Below, piece by piece: positions 56,077 through 64,000 of a stretch of DNA of 64,000 nucleotides. The stretch comes from Rhodothermia bacterium (GTDB taxonomy: Bacteria; Bacteroidota; Rhodothermia; Rhodothermales; UBA2364). The stretch's first letter is position 1. Every line of letters begins with the position of its first letter. The notes under the pieces are model-generated. The model was not told the origin of the DNA and did no database searches. It saw nothing but the letters and a program-made list of their open reading frames with translations. The stretch is from NCBI GenBank assembly GCA_017303715.1, contig JAFLBZ010000005.1:62001-126000 (forward strand), given 5' to 3'. Position numbers and translations under genes: made by a program.

Positions 56077-57033
56077 ATGACAGAAGAAGAAATCCTGAAC
56101 CGACACCGGCAACACCTGCATGGTAGTCTAAAATCCATCCGGCTTAAGTCTAATGCCTTAAGGGTTTATAAGAATTTTTATGTCTATGAACCCCCGTATT
56201 ATGGTCATCCTTTGTTTCCCCAAGAAACCTCTTTGCTCTACCTTTTTCGAGGACACGAACGCGAATATGTCAACTTGGCGGAAGACGGTTCCAGAAAAAT
56301 GGTCACCACTATAGAGTTATTGGATCAACTCATAGTAGCGGGCGTTTTACCACCAATGGTTGCCATCTTGCCGGGCCTAAACAGCAACAACAACCATGTG
56401 CCCTCGCTTGGAATTGATATGGCGGGAACCTGGGAACGCGGCCTGAAGGGCTTGGGCACGGGCAAGTTTTGGGAGTATCTCACCCAAGAATTGTTTCCGT
56501 ATGTGGAAACCCGCTGGCCGATGGGTAAGAACGGCGTTCGATTGGGTGCGGGCTTTTCCTTGGGCGGATATACCGTCAGTATGATTGCTTCCCGGGTGCC
56601 AACGTTTTTCCATCATGTCGGGATTTATGATGGTACGTTGATGTGGCCACACCAAAATGACCCACGCTATCCGGAGCCGGAAGACGGCGTTTGGCGATCG
56701 GCTCGTCTTTTTGATGCAGCCTTAGGTACACCACGAGATGCAAACTTTATGCACCAATGGAACCCAACCGATCTTATTCTTGAGGCTGCGAACGACAAAT
56801 TGGCAAAACTGCGCAAAATCACCTTCTGGGTAGCGAGTACCCCTTTCGATGGGATGCGGGGCAATCGAGAACGCTGCGAATATTTCGTGCAAATGCTTAA
56901 AGATAAAAACATTCCGGTTGGTTGGCAGACAGTTCCATTCGACCCCGCTGCCGAACACAATTGGTATTGGAACAATCTTTTTGTAATCCGCTTCGTAAAA
57001 TCTGTTTTTAGCTTAAAATCTTCAGATAAATAA
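56077..57033 (+). CDS. Esterase D-like alpha/beta hydrolase
   Basis: The 318-residue protein begins with a hydrophilic N-terminal stretch and a core with GFSLGG around Ser161 (GxSxG elbow) and a late AAEHNWYW containing the likely catalytic His. The acid residue is not assigned. It has no signal peptide. Such esterases can cleave or form ester and amide bonds, including trimming of activated peptides. It lies between the GATase and the third ATP-grasp gene, with an 11-base gap upstream and 101 bases downstream. Confidence 0.8.
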   Translation: MTEEEILNRHRQHLHGSLKSIRLKSNALRVYKNFYVYEPPYYGHPLFPQETSLLYLFRGHEREYVNLAEDGSRKMVTTIELLDQLIVAGVLPPMVAILPGLNSNNNHVPSLGIDMAGTWERGLKGLGTGKFWEYLTQELFPYVETRWPMGKNGVRLGAGFSLGGYTVSMIASRVPTFFHHVGIYDGTLMWPHQNDPRYPEPEDGVWRSARLFDAALGTPRDANFMHQWNPTDLILEAANDKLAKLRKITFWVASTPFDGMRGNRERCEYFVQMLKDKNIPVGWQTVPFDPAAEHNWYWNNLFVIRFVKSVFSLKSSDK

Positions 57034-57134
57034 CCCTAATCTGTAAAGTACCTCCAATTTGGGGGATGCTTAAACAAAATACCTTTCTCTATAATCCAAA
57101 TCATTTTATATAAAAATACCCAATAGGCACCTTC

Positions 57135-58313
57135 ATGCACCCAAAAACCATTCTTTGTGTAGCCAGTTATTTTAAAGGCGCACGATTTATTCAAGCCGCC
57201 AAAGCACAAGGCTGGCGCGTTTTACTTCTTACTTCCCTGTCTATCAAAGACGAACCTTGGCCTTGGGCCTCTATTGATGACGTCTTTTACATCCCGGACG
57301 ATAACCACAAATGGCATATGCCCGATGTCATTAAAGGCGTAAGCCATTTGGCACGCCGTGAGCGGTTGGATAAAATTGTACCCTTAGATGACTTAGACGT
57401 AGAAAAAGCCGCTGAACTCCGCGAGCATTTGCGGATACCAGGCTTAGGGACAACACAAACCCGATTCTTTAGGGACAAATTAGCCATGCGCGAACAGGCA
57501 AAGGCGCATGATATTTTGATTCCAGAATTTATTCACGCGCTTCACTATCAAACTATTACTGATTTTGCAAACCGCGTACCGGGGCCTTGGGTCGTAAAGC
57601 CTCGCTCTGAAGCTGGTTCGATGGGCATCAAAAAAGTTTATAACACCGAGGAATTGTGGTCTGTCGTGCATGGTTTAGGAGATGACCAGTCCGATTTTTT
57701 GATTGAGCAATTTATTCCGGGTGATATCTTTCATGTGGATTCGATTTTTGTAAATGGGAAGCCTGTTTTTCAATTGGTCCACCAATACGAAAATCCCCCC
57801 CTTGCAGTCACCCAAGGTGGAGGTGTTTTTTGTAGCCATAATGTATTGTATAAATCGGAAGATGATACCGCTCTACGTGGGCTAAATAAATTGATCCAAA
57901 AAACGATGGGTTTAAAAAATGGTGTTGCCCATACCGAATTTATTAAAGCACATCACGACGGAAGATTTTATTTCTTAGAAACAGCAGCGCGTGTTGGTGG
58001 GGCACACATCGCCGATATGATTGAAGCCTCGGCAGGCATTAACCTTTGGGAGGAATGGGGTAAGTTGGAGTGTTTGCACGAAGACGAGGCATATGAATTG
58101 CCTAAGATTCGAAAGGAATATGGCGGTATTCTTATTACCCTGTCTAAAGTCGAACATCCCGATTATAGCGATTATACCGATCCTGAAATTGTGTGGCGGA
58201 TGCACGAGAACCGTTACCATGCAGGCTTAATTGTCCGGTCTAACGAATTGAATCGGGTAAAAAACCTTCTAAATGACATTTCAGATCGTTTTAAAGAGGA
58301 TTTTTGTGCATAA
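57135..58313 (+). CDS. ATP-grasp ligase, carbamoyl-phosphate-synthase-like
   Basis: The 392-residue ATP-grasp protein has the pre-ATP domain (VASYFKGARFIQAAKAQGWRV), ATP-binding WVVKPRSEAGSMGIKKV near residue 157, and metal-binding HTEFIKAHHDGRFYFLETAARVGGAHI. This layout is like carnosine synthase, BtrJ and biotin-carboxylase-like ligases that join amino acids. It has a different family type from the first two ligases in the cluster. It is the last gene on the plus strand and ends at a strong terminator against the convergent isoaspartyl peptidase gene. Confidence 0.85.
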   Translation: MHPKTILCVASYFKGARFIQAAKAQGWRVLLLTSLSIKDEPWPWASIDDVFYIPDDNHKWHMPDVIKGVSHLARRERLDKIVPLDDLDVEKAAELREHLRIPGLGTTQTRFFRDKLAMREQAKAHDILIPEFIHALHYQTITDFANRVPGPWVVKPRSEAGSMGIKKVYNTEELWSVVHGLGDDQSDFLIEQFIPGDIFHVDSIFVNGKPVFQLVHQYENPPLAVTQGGGVFCSHNVLYKSEDDTALRGLNKLIQKTMGLKNGVAHTEFIKAHHDGRFYFLETAARVGGAHIADMIEASAGINLWEEWGKLECLHEDEAYELPKIRKEYGGILITLSKVEHPDYSDYTDPEIVWRMHENRYHAGLIVRSNELNRVKNLLNDISDRFKEDFCA

Positions 58314-58345
58314 TCAACACCGATAACCCAACCTACATTAGTCAG

Positions 58346-58371
58346 GGCCAAGTTTTTTCTTGGCCTTTTTT
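58346..58371 (+). terminator. Intrinsic terminator after the ligase cluster
   Basis: Perfect stem GGCCAAG/CTTGGCC (58346-58352 and 58359-58365) is followed by six T residues, 33 bases after the last ATP-grasp stop codon. Confidence 0.92.
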
Positions 58372-58384
58372 ATGCTAATTGTGC

Positions 58385-59359
58385 TTAGATGGCTGTCCAG
58401 ATGGGGCTTTTTAAGTGCCATCCTCCCCTTGCCATACGGGGAGTTGTATAGGCCCATCCACCATTACCTTGGTGATCAAGAACAATTAAGCCCGCCGTTG
58501 CATCAATCTTCTGCTCATGAATAAAGGTATGTCGCATCAAACCAAGTTGCTCGGTTGCGGCATCACTTGGTGATAAACCATTTGCAACCCGTAAAGCAGT
58601 CCGGGTACATAACTGAATGGCTAAAATCCCTTCGCCCCAACCTGTTGCGCTACAAGCAACCAACCTGTCTGCAAAATATCCAGCGCCGGGTACGGGAGAA
58701 TCTCCAACACGACCAGCCAAAGTAAAAGGTGCACCACCCGTAGAGGTTCCCGCTGCGAGGTTTCCATCGGTATCCAGGACCACACATCCTACGGTTCCTC
58801 TTGGGTTCTCTTCGCCAGAAAAAGCCAGACTGGTGTGGAATTGGCGACGTTGACGCAACTCCTCGAAACGCCGATATTCGCGTTCTGTTGTGAAAAAGCC
58901 CGATTTTACGGGATGAAAACCCATCGCAACGGCATATCGCTCAGCCCCTTCCCCAACCAAAAACTGACTTTGCCCACCACCGTTTTCCATAAGATTATGT
59001 GCTACACTGATAGGGTGCTCGATCGTTTTGGTACCAGCAACAGCACCAAAAGCCATCGTTTTCCCACACATTATTCCTGCATCTAGTTCGGCTTCGCCAT
59101 CTTGATTCAGTACGGCTCCATAACCCGAATCGAACGCTTGGTGTTGTTCTAAAACACTCACAACCTCCCGCACCACCCATGTTGCATTTTTGTTTTGCAA
59201 TAACAGTCTTCTACCACGTTCAAGAGCCAGCCGCATTCCTTCTTCGTGTGCCTCCGTTTCGTAAAAAGGGATATCCCAAGCGCCACCATGTACCAACACC
59301 ATAGGGCCAGAACCTGCAATTGAACCACGGCGAATACCAACTTTAAAAGAGTTTGACAT
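58385..59359 (-). CDS. Isoaspartyl peptidase/L-asparaginase (Ntn hydrolase)
   Basis: The ATG at 59359 (MSNSFKVG) is preferred over a TTG 15 bases upstream that would overlap yraN. The 324-residue proenzyme has VHGGAWDIP near the start, GYGAVLNQDGEAELDAGIM, and the autocleavage site GTVG with nucleophile Thr189, plus AGTSTGG and the SATGWGEG substrate region. It is made as a proenzyme, splits into two chains and hydrolyses beta-aspartyl (isopeptide) dipeptides and asparagine. It is the last gene of a minus unit (histidine kinase, yraN, this gene), facing the ATP-grasp cluster. Confidence 0.9.
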   Translation of the reverse strand: MSNSFKVGIRRGSIAGSGPMVLVHGGAWDIPFYETEAHEEGMRLALERGRRLLLQNKNATWVVREVVSVLEQHQAFDSGYGAVLNQDGEAELDAGIMCGKTMAFGAVAGTKTIEHPISVAHNLMENGGGQSQFLVGEGAERYAVAMGFHPVKSGFFTTEREYRRFEELRQRRQFHTSLAFSGEENPRGTVGCVVLDTDGNLAAGTSTGGAPFTLAGRVGDSPVPGAGYFADRLVACSATGWGEGILAIQLCTRTALRVANGLSPSDAATEQLGLMRHTFIHEQKIDATAGLIVLDHQGNGGWAYTTPRMARGGWHLKSPIWTAI

Positions 59360-59361
59360 GC

Positions 59362-59730
59362 TTAATTTGCCCAAAAGGCGTCTTCAAAATGTTCGATCTG
59401 GATCGCTTCGCCATGCTGCATCACGATTGAAACAACATCAAAGCGGCACTTGACCTCTTCCATCTTTTTCTGATCTAAGTATAGGGCTGCTGCCCGAATT
59501 AAACGATCCCGCTTAACAGCATGAAGAGCCTCGGCAGGATGACCATATTGGAGGTTTTTACGGGTTTTAACTTCCACAAAAACAAGGAACTGCCCATCGG
59601 GAGATTGGCAAACCAAGTCTAATTCCAAATGCCCAATACGGTAATTCTGATGCAAAACTTGGAATCCTTTTTGGCGCAAAAAACGTTCCGCAACTGCCTC
59701 ACCTTTATCTCCGGTTTGTTTATTTCCCAT
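59362..59730 (-). CDS. yraN: YraN family (UPF0102) nuclease-like protein
   Basis: The 122-residue protein has the YraN layout with GEAVAERFLRQKGFQVLHQNYR, HLELDLVCQS and FVEVKTRK, a PD-(D/E)xK-like core in which E..D...EVK are the candidate metal-binding residues. Its role is unclear although a nuclease fold is accepted. It lies between a histidine kinase (1-base gap) and the isoaspartyl peptidase (2-base gap), so the three are translated from one message. Confidence 0.93.
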   Translation of the reverse strand: MGNKQTGDKGEAVAERFLRQKGFQVLHQNYRIGHLELDLVCQSPDGQFLVFVEVKTRKNLQYGHPAEALHAVKRDRLIRAAALYLDQKKMEEVKCRFDVVSIVMQHGEAIQIEHFEDAFWAN

Positions 59731-59731
59731 G

Positions 59732-61288
59732 CTACACCATTTCGATTTCGGGTACTTTCTTGTCTAAAGCAACTTTTATAGCCCCTCGGTCGGGTAAAGG
59801 CCCATGAAGACTAAAGAAGAACGCAGCCCCTTTTCCAGATTCAGAGAAGGCATCAATTTCGCCACCATGCCGGGTAATCACTCGCTCAACCGTAGCAAGC
59901 CCCACGCCAGTACCTGTAAATTGTCTTTCTGTATGGAAGCGTTGAAAGGGATGAAATAATTTAGTGGCGGCCTCTCTATCAAACCCATCGCCATTGTCTT
60001 TCATAAAATAGACCACCTGTCCATCAATTTCAATCGCCCCAAAAAGAATATAGGGGTCAATGGCTTTTCCCGTGTATTTCCAAGCATTGCCAATTAAGTT
60101 CTCAAATGCAATTTTCATCATCCGGCCATCACAACTTGCCCAAACTTGGTCTTGGACATCCATATGTACCCAGCGATTTTTGACCGATATTACAAGATCA
60201 TGGTGGATGGATTTCGCCATTTCGGTTAGGTCAACCAATTCTTGTTCTAACTTTATTCGGGTCACGCGCGATAACGCCAAAAGATCTTCAATGAGTGCGT
60301 TCATACGTTCGGCATTACGCTTTACTTTTTGTAGATACTCGAACTGTTTATCTTCAGGGACATTTCCTTGCATAAGATATTCTAAAAAACCATACATGGC
60401 CTGAAGCGGGACTTTCAGGTCATGCGATACCGAATATGCAAAGGCTTCCAATTCTTTGTTGGATGCTTCCAACTCGGCGGTTCTAAACCGAACCCGTTCC
60501 TCCAGAGATTCGTTCATGCGCACAATTTGATCTGCGGCCTCGCGTTTTTCCGTAATGTCCATCACAATCCCCGTCATTCGGAGTGCCTCCCCTTCTACGC
60601 TTCTAAAGACCTTGGCCACTGACCGTACCCATCTGATGTTGTTATCGGAGGTGATGATGCGGTATTCAAAATCATAATCGGAACCACTCAACAAAATTCT
60701 TTGAATGGACATGTTCACGGCCGCTCTGTCCTCTTGGTGGACATAGGAAAGAAACGTAGCAAATTTATGTCTTAAACCATAAGAAATTCTCCCAGTTACC
60801 ATAGAAGGCTCGGAGGAATACCTTAATTCATCCTTCGGTACGTCCCAATCCCACGCCACCATTCGGGCTGCTTTTAATGCAATTCTCAAGCGCTCATCTC
60901 CTTCCGACATCGCGCGTATGGCATCCGCTTGCCGCAAACTGGTATTTAAAACCGATCTTAAGGGCTGTAAACGGATTCCATCCATAGATAGACATCCTAA
61001 AGCGCCCAAATCTTGTACACGCTGAGCCATCCGATCATCATTATAACGTTGGATAAGCAGGGCTGGGACTCTTTCTTTATCTTTTCTGGCTGCATGTAAC
61101 AATTGTAACCCTCCACTTTCGTAACTTAGCAGGTAGAGGTCAAAAATTCCTTTCTCCAAAGCGCCCAATGCCTCTCGGAAGGACGAAGTCCAGTCAAGTT
61201 TTATTTCTTCAGTACCAGCAGAAGACAATAAATCTTTCAGGAACAAAAAGTTGCCCTCAAGCTGATCGAATAGCAAAATTGTTTTCAA
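59732..61288 (-). CDS. PAS sensor histidine kinase with degenerate receiver domain
   Basis: The 518-residue protein has an N-terminal receiver-like domain (1-120) where the phospho-acceptor position is Ser55 (DLYLLSYESGG) instead of Asp, so it probably does not accept phosphate. A PAS/PAC domain (about 130-255), a short coiled coil, a HisKA domain with His289 in YSVSHDLKVP and an HATPase domain with ENLIGNAWKYTG, MKDNGDGFD and GTGVGLATV follow. No membrane segment is present, so it is cytoplasmic. It lacks a neighbouring response regulator and is first in the unit with yraN and the peptidase. Confidence 0.88.
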   Translation of the reverse strand: MKTILLFDQLEGNFLFLKDLLSSAGTEEIKLDWTSSFREALGALEKGIFDLYLLSYESGGLQLLHAARKDKERVPALLIQRYNDDRMAQRVQDLGALGCLSMDGIRLQPLRSVLNTSLRQADAIRAMSEGDERLRIALKAARMVAWDWDVPKDELRYSSEPSMVTGRISYGLRHKFATFLSYVHQEDRAAVNMSIQRILLSGSDYDFEYRIITSDNNIRWVRSVAKVFRSVEGEALRMTGIVMDITEKREAADQIVRMNESLEERVRFRTAELEASNKELEAFAYSVSHDLKVPLQAMYGFLEYLMQGNVPEDKQFEYLQKVKRNAERMNALIEDLLALSRVTRIKLEQELVDLTEMAKSIHHDLVISVKNRWVHMDVQDQVWASCDGRMMKIAFENLIGNAWKYTGKAIDPYILFGAIEIDGQVVYFMKDNGDGFDREAATKLFHPFQRFHTERQFTGTGVGLATVERVITRHGGEIDAFSESGKGAAFFFSLHGPLPDRGAIKVALDKKVPEIEMV

Positions 61289-61339
61289 TGGGTTAAAGTC
61301 GGTGTTAATTCAGAATATTTACTAAAATATGAATATACA

Positions 61340-62227
61340 ATGAACGAATCAAGACTTGAAGATAAAAAGAATCGTCTTTCTTGGATATTAGCGTTAGAAG
61401 GCTTAGACGGTATTGGCCGCATCCAAACACAGCGCTTGGTGAATACCTTTCCTACCTACGAGGATTTATTGAACATGCCATACGAGCAAGCCTTGGTACG
61501 GATGAAAGGAGTTGCAAAAAAAGAGAACTTGCTTCAACGGCTACGGGATAAATCCTATTTCACACCTCTACTCCATGCAGCTCAAGAACAGATCACTGCT
61601 TTACAACGCATTCGGGTAGAGGTAATTTCCTGGTTAGACCCCAACTGGCCAGCCGGACTCCCAATCAATCAAAGCCCACCAAAGCCAAATCTATTGTATG
61701 GATATGGAAATATAGCCTTGCTGAAAGAACCATCCTTTGCGATCTTTGGAAGAACAGGTATAGACCCAAGTGCATTTGAACGGACCCAAAGTGCTGTAAG
61801 ACATTTATTGGCACATCATAAAATGATTCTCGGTGGGCTTAATACAGGTTTTGACACGGTTGTACACAAGATTTGTGCAGAAGCCGGCCGCCCTTCTATC
61901 ATGTGGGCTTCTTCTGGTTTATCACGGGTCAAGACCGAAATTCGGACGCAGGCGATGAACTCGGTGAGGCTAGGTGGTCTCATGGTCTCCTCCTTCCCCA
62001 TGCAACACGGACACCAAGAGCATGATGAGTTTGAGCGGGCAAAGTGGATGGCCTCGATTGCACAATGCTGCATTTTTGCGGACGTCAAAGAAAATTCTCC
62101 AGAATACCATGCTATGAACTTAGCCATTTCCTTAGAAAAGCCTGTTTTTGGAATTGGTAATACCTTTCCAACTGGCGTCCAACCCATTTCATCGGAACAA
62201 GATTTTGTTTGGTTGACGGTCTCCTAA
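61340..62227 (+). CDS. DprA-like (Smf) Rossmann protein, divergent
   Basis: The 295-residue protein has a helical N-terminal region with a helix-hairpin-helix-like LDGIGRIQTQRLV (about 22-34) and a DprA-type Rossmann core: PNLLYGYGNIALL, then FAIFGRTGI where DprA normally has a GSR motif, ILGGLNTGFDTVVHKICAEAG, and EHDEFERAKWMASIAQCCIFADV. Normal DprA loads RecA on incoming ssDNA. The altered GSR segment suggests a diverged paralogue. It is divergent from the histidine kinase with a 51-bp gap. Confidence 0.7.
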   Translation: MNESRLEDKKNRLSWILALEGLDGIGRIQTQRLVNTFPTYEDLLNMPYEQALVRMKGVAKKENLLQRLRDKSYFTPLLHAAQEQITALQRIRVEVISWLDPNWPAGLPINQSPPKPNLLYGYGNIALLKEPSFAIFGRTGIDPSAFERTQSAVRHLLAHHKMILGGLNTGFDTVVHKICAEAGRPSIMWASSGLSRVKTEIRTQAMNSVRLGGLMVSSFPMQHGHQEHDEFERAKWMASIAQCCIFADVKENSPEYHAMNLAISLEKPVFGIGNTFPTGVQPISSEQDFVWLTVS

Positions 62228-62353
62228 AATCGTGGGTTTAGCTTAAATTGACCTTGGGCAAGTTTGGTTATTAAATCAATATGTGAACTCCGCCGACAGG
62301 CTAAGGGAAATACCAACCGTCTGACAATCTTTTTAGTGCCTAACCAATAACAG

Positions 62354-62388
62354 AAAAAAGCGGATGTACACCTTATATATACATCCGC
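62354..62388 (-). terminator. Intrinsic terminator of the S46 peptidase gene
   Basis: On the minus strand a perfect 9-bp stem (GCGGATGTA with TACATCCGC) and 11-base loop are followed by six T residues, 45 bases after the stop. Confidence 0.9.
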
Positions 62389-62432
62389 CGAGTAAGCAGC
62401 ACGTTTCTGGTTCTAAGCCCATGCGACACGCA

Positions 62433-64000
62433 TCAATTTCTTTTTTTCTTTCCTTTTGGAGCAGGTTTTGCACTTGACCTCATTGAGGCGTCAGCCGCAG
62501 CCTCCGTTTCAAAATACTTACCAGTACGCAATTCTTGGGCAATTCGATCCAAGTCGAAAATTTTGTCTAAGGACTCCACCATTCCGCGAGAGTCAACCGA
62601 AACGGTTCTATTTGAAGCGTCCACGTAGATAAATTCTCCGGGCAAACCTTCAATATTGCTGTCAAACGCCAAACCAACCACTTCTAGTTTGGTATTGACC
62701 AAAGGCGAGCCAGAGTTCCCTCCAATGATATCGTTGGTTGAAACGAAGTTGAACGGTGTGGCCAAATCCAAGTCCGCAGGTAACTTTTGCCAGCGTGCCG
62801 GAAGTTTCCATTCGCCTTTTCCGTCCATACTGTGGTAACGATCCATCAGTCCATAAAACGTGGTATAAGGTGCTGCCGATGTTCCATTATAGGCATATCC
62901 TTTCACAACACCATCGGAGATTCGTAAAGAAAACGTGGCATCTGGTGGGATGTCTGTTCCATAAATCGAGAATCTGGCATTTGCAAGTTGTCCCAAAAGT
63001 TCCCGTTCCCGTGCATTTAAGGGACCTAATTTTCCGGTAAAGGCCGTAAAAGCCTCTCCCATTGCGCGACCAAGGACAACCGCAGGATCAGTGCTGTTTG
63101 CCCAATCGCCTCCCAATTCGGCAGCAAAGCCGGTTGCGTTGGCCAATTTAGAAGTTGCCAACATTTTACGGGCTGCATCCAATGGGGTCACACCGCCCAC
63201 CATTCCAGCCGCTTTAACCAGCGCGTGCTCGCGTCCCAGCCACTTTTCCATCATCTCGAAACGGATGGCAAGCAATTCTTCTTCCATCTTAGGATATTCG
63301 TCTTTTAGTCCATCCAAAGCGGCTTTTAGTTGGGCATTGTTGTTCGTTTTGTACATATTGCCCAAAAACGCACGTTTAATTAAATTAGACTCGAACGGGA
63401 AGCCATTTGAAACGCCGTATAGCCCTGCAATGTATGGGCCTTGCTCACGTTTTTGCTGTTGAATAGCCGCAATATCGGAAATAAGCGTTCCGTATTTCGC
63501 TTTTAAAGCCGGAGAATTGTTTATTGCTGCAACCATTTGCGACTCGGCATCTCTTTTTCTGTCTAAGAGCACTTGATCCCTAAGTCCGGAAAGCCGACCG
63601 TTGAGTGCCTTCCAACTGTTAGAATATCCAAAATATTCATCCATTTTTTCTTCGTCGTTTGGATCCCAGTACTTCTTAAGTGTTGCCAGACCATCTTTAA
63701 AAAGACCAACTTGTGCCGGCATCGCTATATCCCGACGATATTCTAAGATAGAAACGGTTTGTAATCTGTTCGTTGTTCCGGGATTTCCCAACGTAAATAC
63801 GGCATCTCCATCTTTTGTGCCATTTTTGGAAAAGGGGAAGTGATTTGGGGTGGAAATAGGTTTCCCATTTTTGCTGTATGCCCTAAAGAAGGCCATGTCA
63901 AGGTTAAAGCGGGGAAAGGTAAAGTTGTCAGAGTCCCCACCAAAATAGGCAATATCCAATTCGGGCGCCATAACCAAACGGATATCGTCATATTTTTGGA
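62433..64000 (-). CDS. S46-family dipeptidyl peptidase (cut by right edge)
   Basis: The frame is open to the right edge, so the N-terminal part with the catalytic His is missing. The visible 520 residues begin at DDIRLVMAPELDIAYFGGDSDNFTFPR, a region highly typical of S46 peptidases (DPP7/DPP11), with the catalytic-Asp region GGDSDN near the start and the catalytic Ser in NDIIGGNSGSPLVN. The tail is basic (PAPKGKKKRN). These periplasmic enzymes release N-terminal dipeptides and are found in Bacteroidota that feed on proteins. A terminator lies downstream; no neighbours on the left share the unit. Confidence 0.93.
   Translation of the reverse strand, partial: QKYDDIRLVMAPELDIAYFGGDSDNFTFPRFNLDMAFFRAYSKNGKPISTPNHFPFSKNGTKDGDAVFTLGNPGTTNRLQTVSILEYRRDIAMPAQVGLFKDGLATLKKYWDPNDEEKMDEYFGYSNSWKALNGRLSGLRDQVLLDRKRDAESQMVAAINNSPALKAKYGTLISDIAAIQQQKREQGPYIAGLYGVSNGFPFESNLIKRAFLGNMYKTNNNAQLKAALDGLKDEYPKMEEELLAIRFEMMEKWLGREHALVKAAGMVGGVTPLDAARKMLATSKLANATGFAAELGGDWANSTDPAVVLGRAMGEAFTAFTGKLGPLNARERELLGQLANARFSIYGTDIPPDATFSLRISDGVVKGYAYNGTSAAPYTTFYGLMDRYHSMDGKGEWKLPARWQKLPADLDLATPFNFVSTNDIIGGNSGSPLVNTKLEVVGLAFDSNIEGLPGEFIYVDASNRTVSVDSRGMVESLDKIFDLDRIAQELRTGKYFETEAAADASMRSSAKPAPKGKKKRN

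Overview
The window looks like a chromosomal segment from a Bacteroidota/Rhodothermota-type bacterium. The evidence is: two proteins with C-terminal type IX secretion (T9SS) sorting domains (one cut by the left edge); a TonB-dependent receptor with an N-terminal carboxypeptidase-regulatory-like domain; an S46 dipeptidyl-peptidase; a DUF1287 lipoprotein; a CrtO-type carotenoid ketolase beside a fused CrtYc/CrtYd-type lycopene cyclase; and short A-rich leaders with few strong Shine-Dalgarno sites. Most genes are housekeeping or catabolic. No rRNA, tRNA, CRISPR array or insertion sequence was recognised. The assignment to phylum is inference from gene families, not from a marker-gene tree.
Layout. 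0-5.5 kb: a T9SS cargo C-terminus, a very large SprA-like outer-membrane protein, then a 10-bp tandem repeat array in front of a small secreted cysteine peptide and a lipoprotein. 5.7-12.8 kb: TonB receptor, secreted amidohydrolase, an L,D-transpeptidase-like protein and a secreted PPC-caspase. 12.9-18.6 kb: both methylmalonyl-CoA mutase subunits, a broken lipoprotein gene and a GH29 fucosidase. 18.6-20.4 kb: a dif-like palindrome, a tyrosine recombinase and a RhuM-like protein. 20.5-24.2 kb: a CitE-like lyase with a MaoC hydratase, then the carotenoid pair. 24.2-31 kb: rlmN, a HerA-like ATPase, membrane proteins, mazG and two tandem ssb genes. 31-42 kb: an M50-like membrane peptidase, a FAD oxidase and trkH, then a long minus-strand run (TPR protein, VWA protein, rsmA, mgtE, dienoyl-CoA reductase, acyl-CoA carboxylase beta subunit). 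42-49 kb: cmk-rpsA, trmH-like methylase, meaB and an acyl-CoA dehydrogenase. 49-52.4 kb: envelope proteins and an M48 protease. 52.6-58.3 kb: a five-gene cluster with three different ATP-grasp ligases, a class-I glutamine amidotransferase and an esterase. 58.4-64 kb: isoaspartyl peptidase, yraN, histidine kinase, a DprA-like protein and the S46 peptidase, which is cut by the right edge.
How the genes fit together. Methylmalonyl-CoA mutase, its GTPase chaperone MeaB, the biotin-dependent carboxyltransferase, dienoyl-CoA reductase, acyl-CoA dehydrogenase and the CitE/MaoC pair point to oxidation of fatty acids and branched-chain carbon through propionyl-CoA to succinyl-CoA. They lie in separate transcription units. 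The TonB receptor, S46 peptidase, amidohydrolase, fucosidase and T9SS products suggest a scavenger of peptides and glycans.
The most promising uncharacterised items are the ATP-grasp/amidotransferase/esterase cluster with a convergent isoaspartyl peptidase (52.6-59.4 kb), the dif-like site just upstream of a lone tyrosine recombinase (18.68-19.66 kb), and the variable-number repeat in front of the small secreted cysteine peptide (4.39-4.81 kb).
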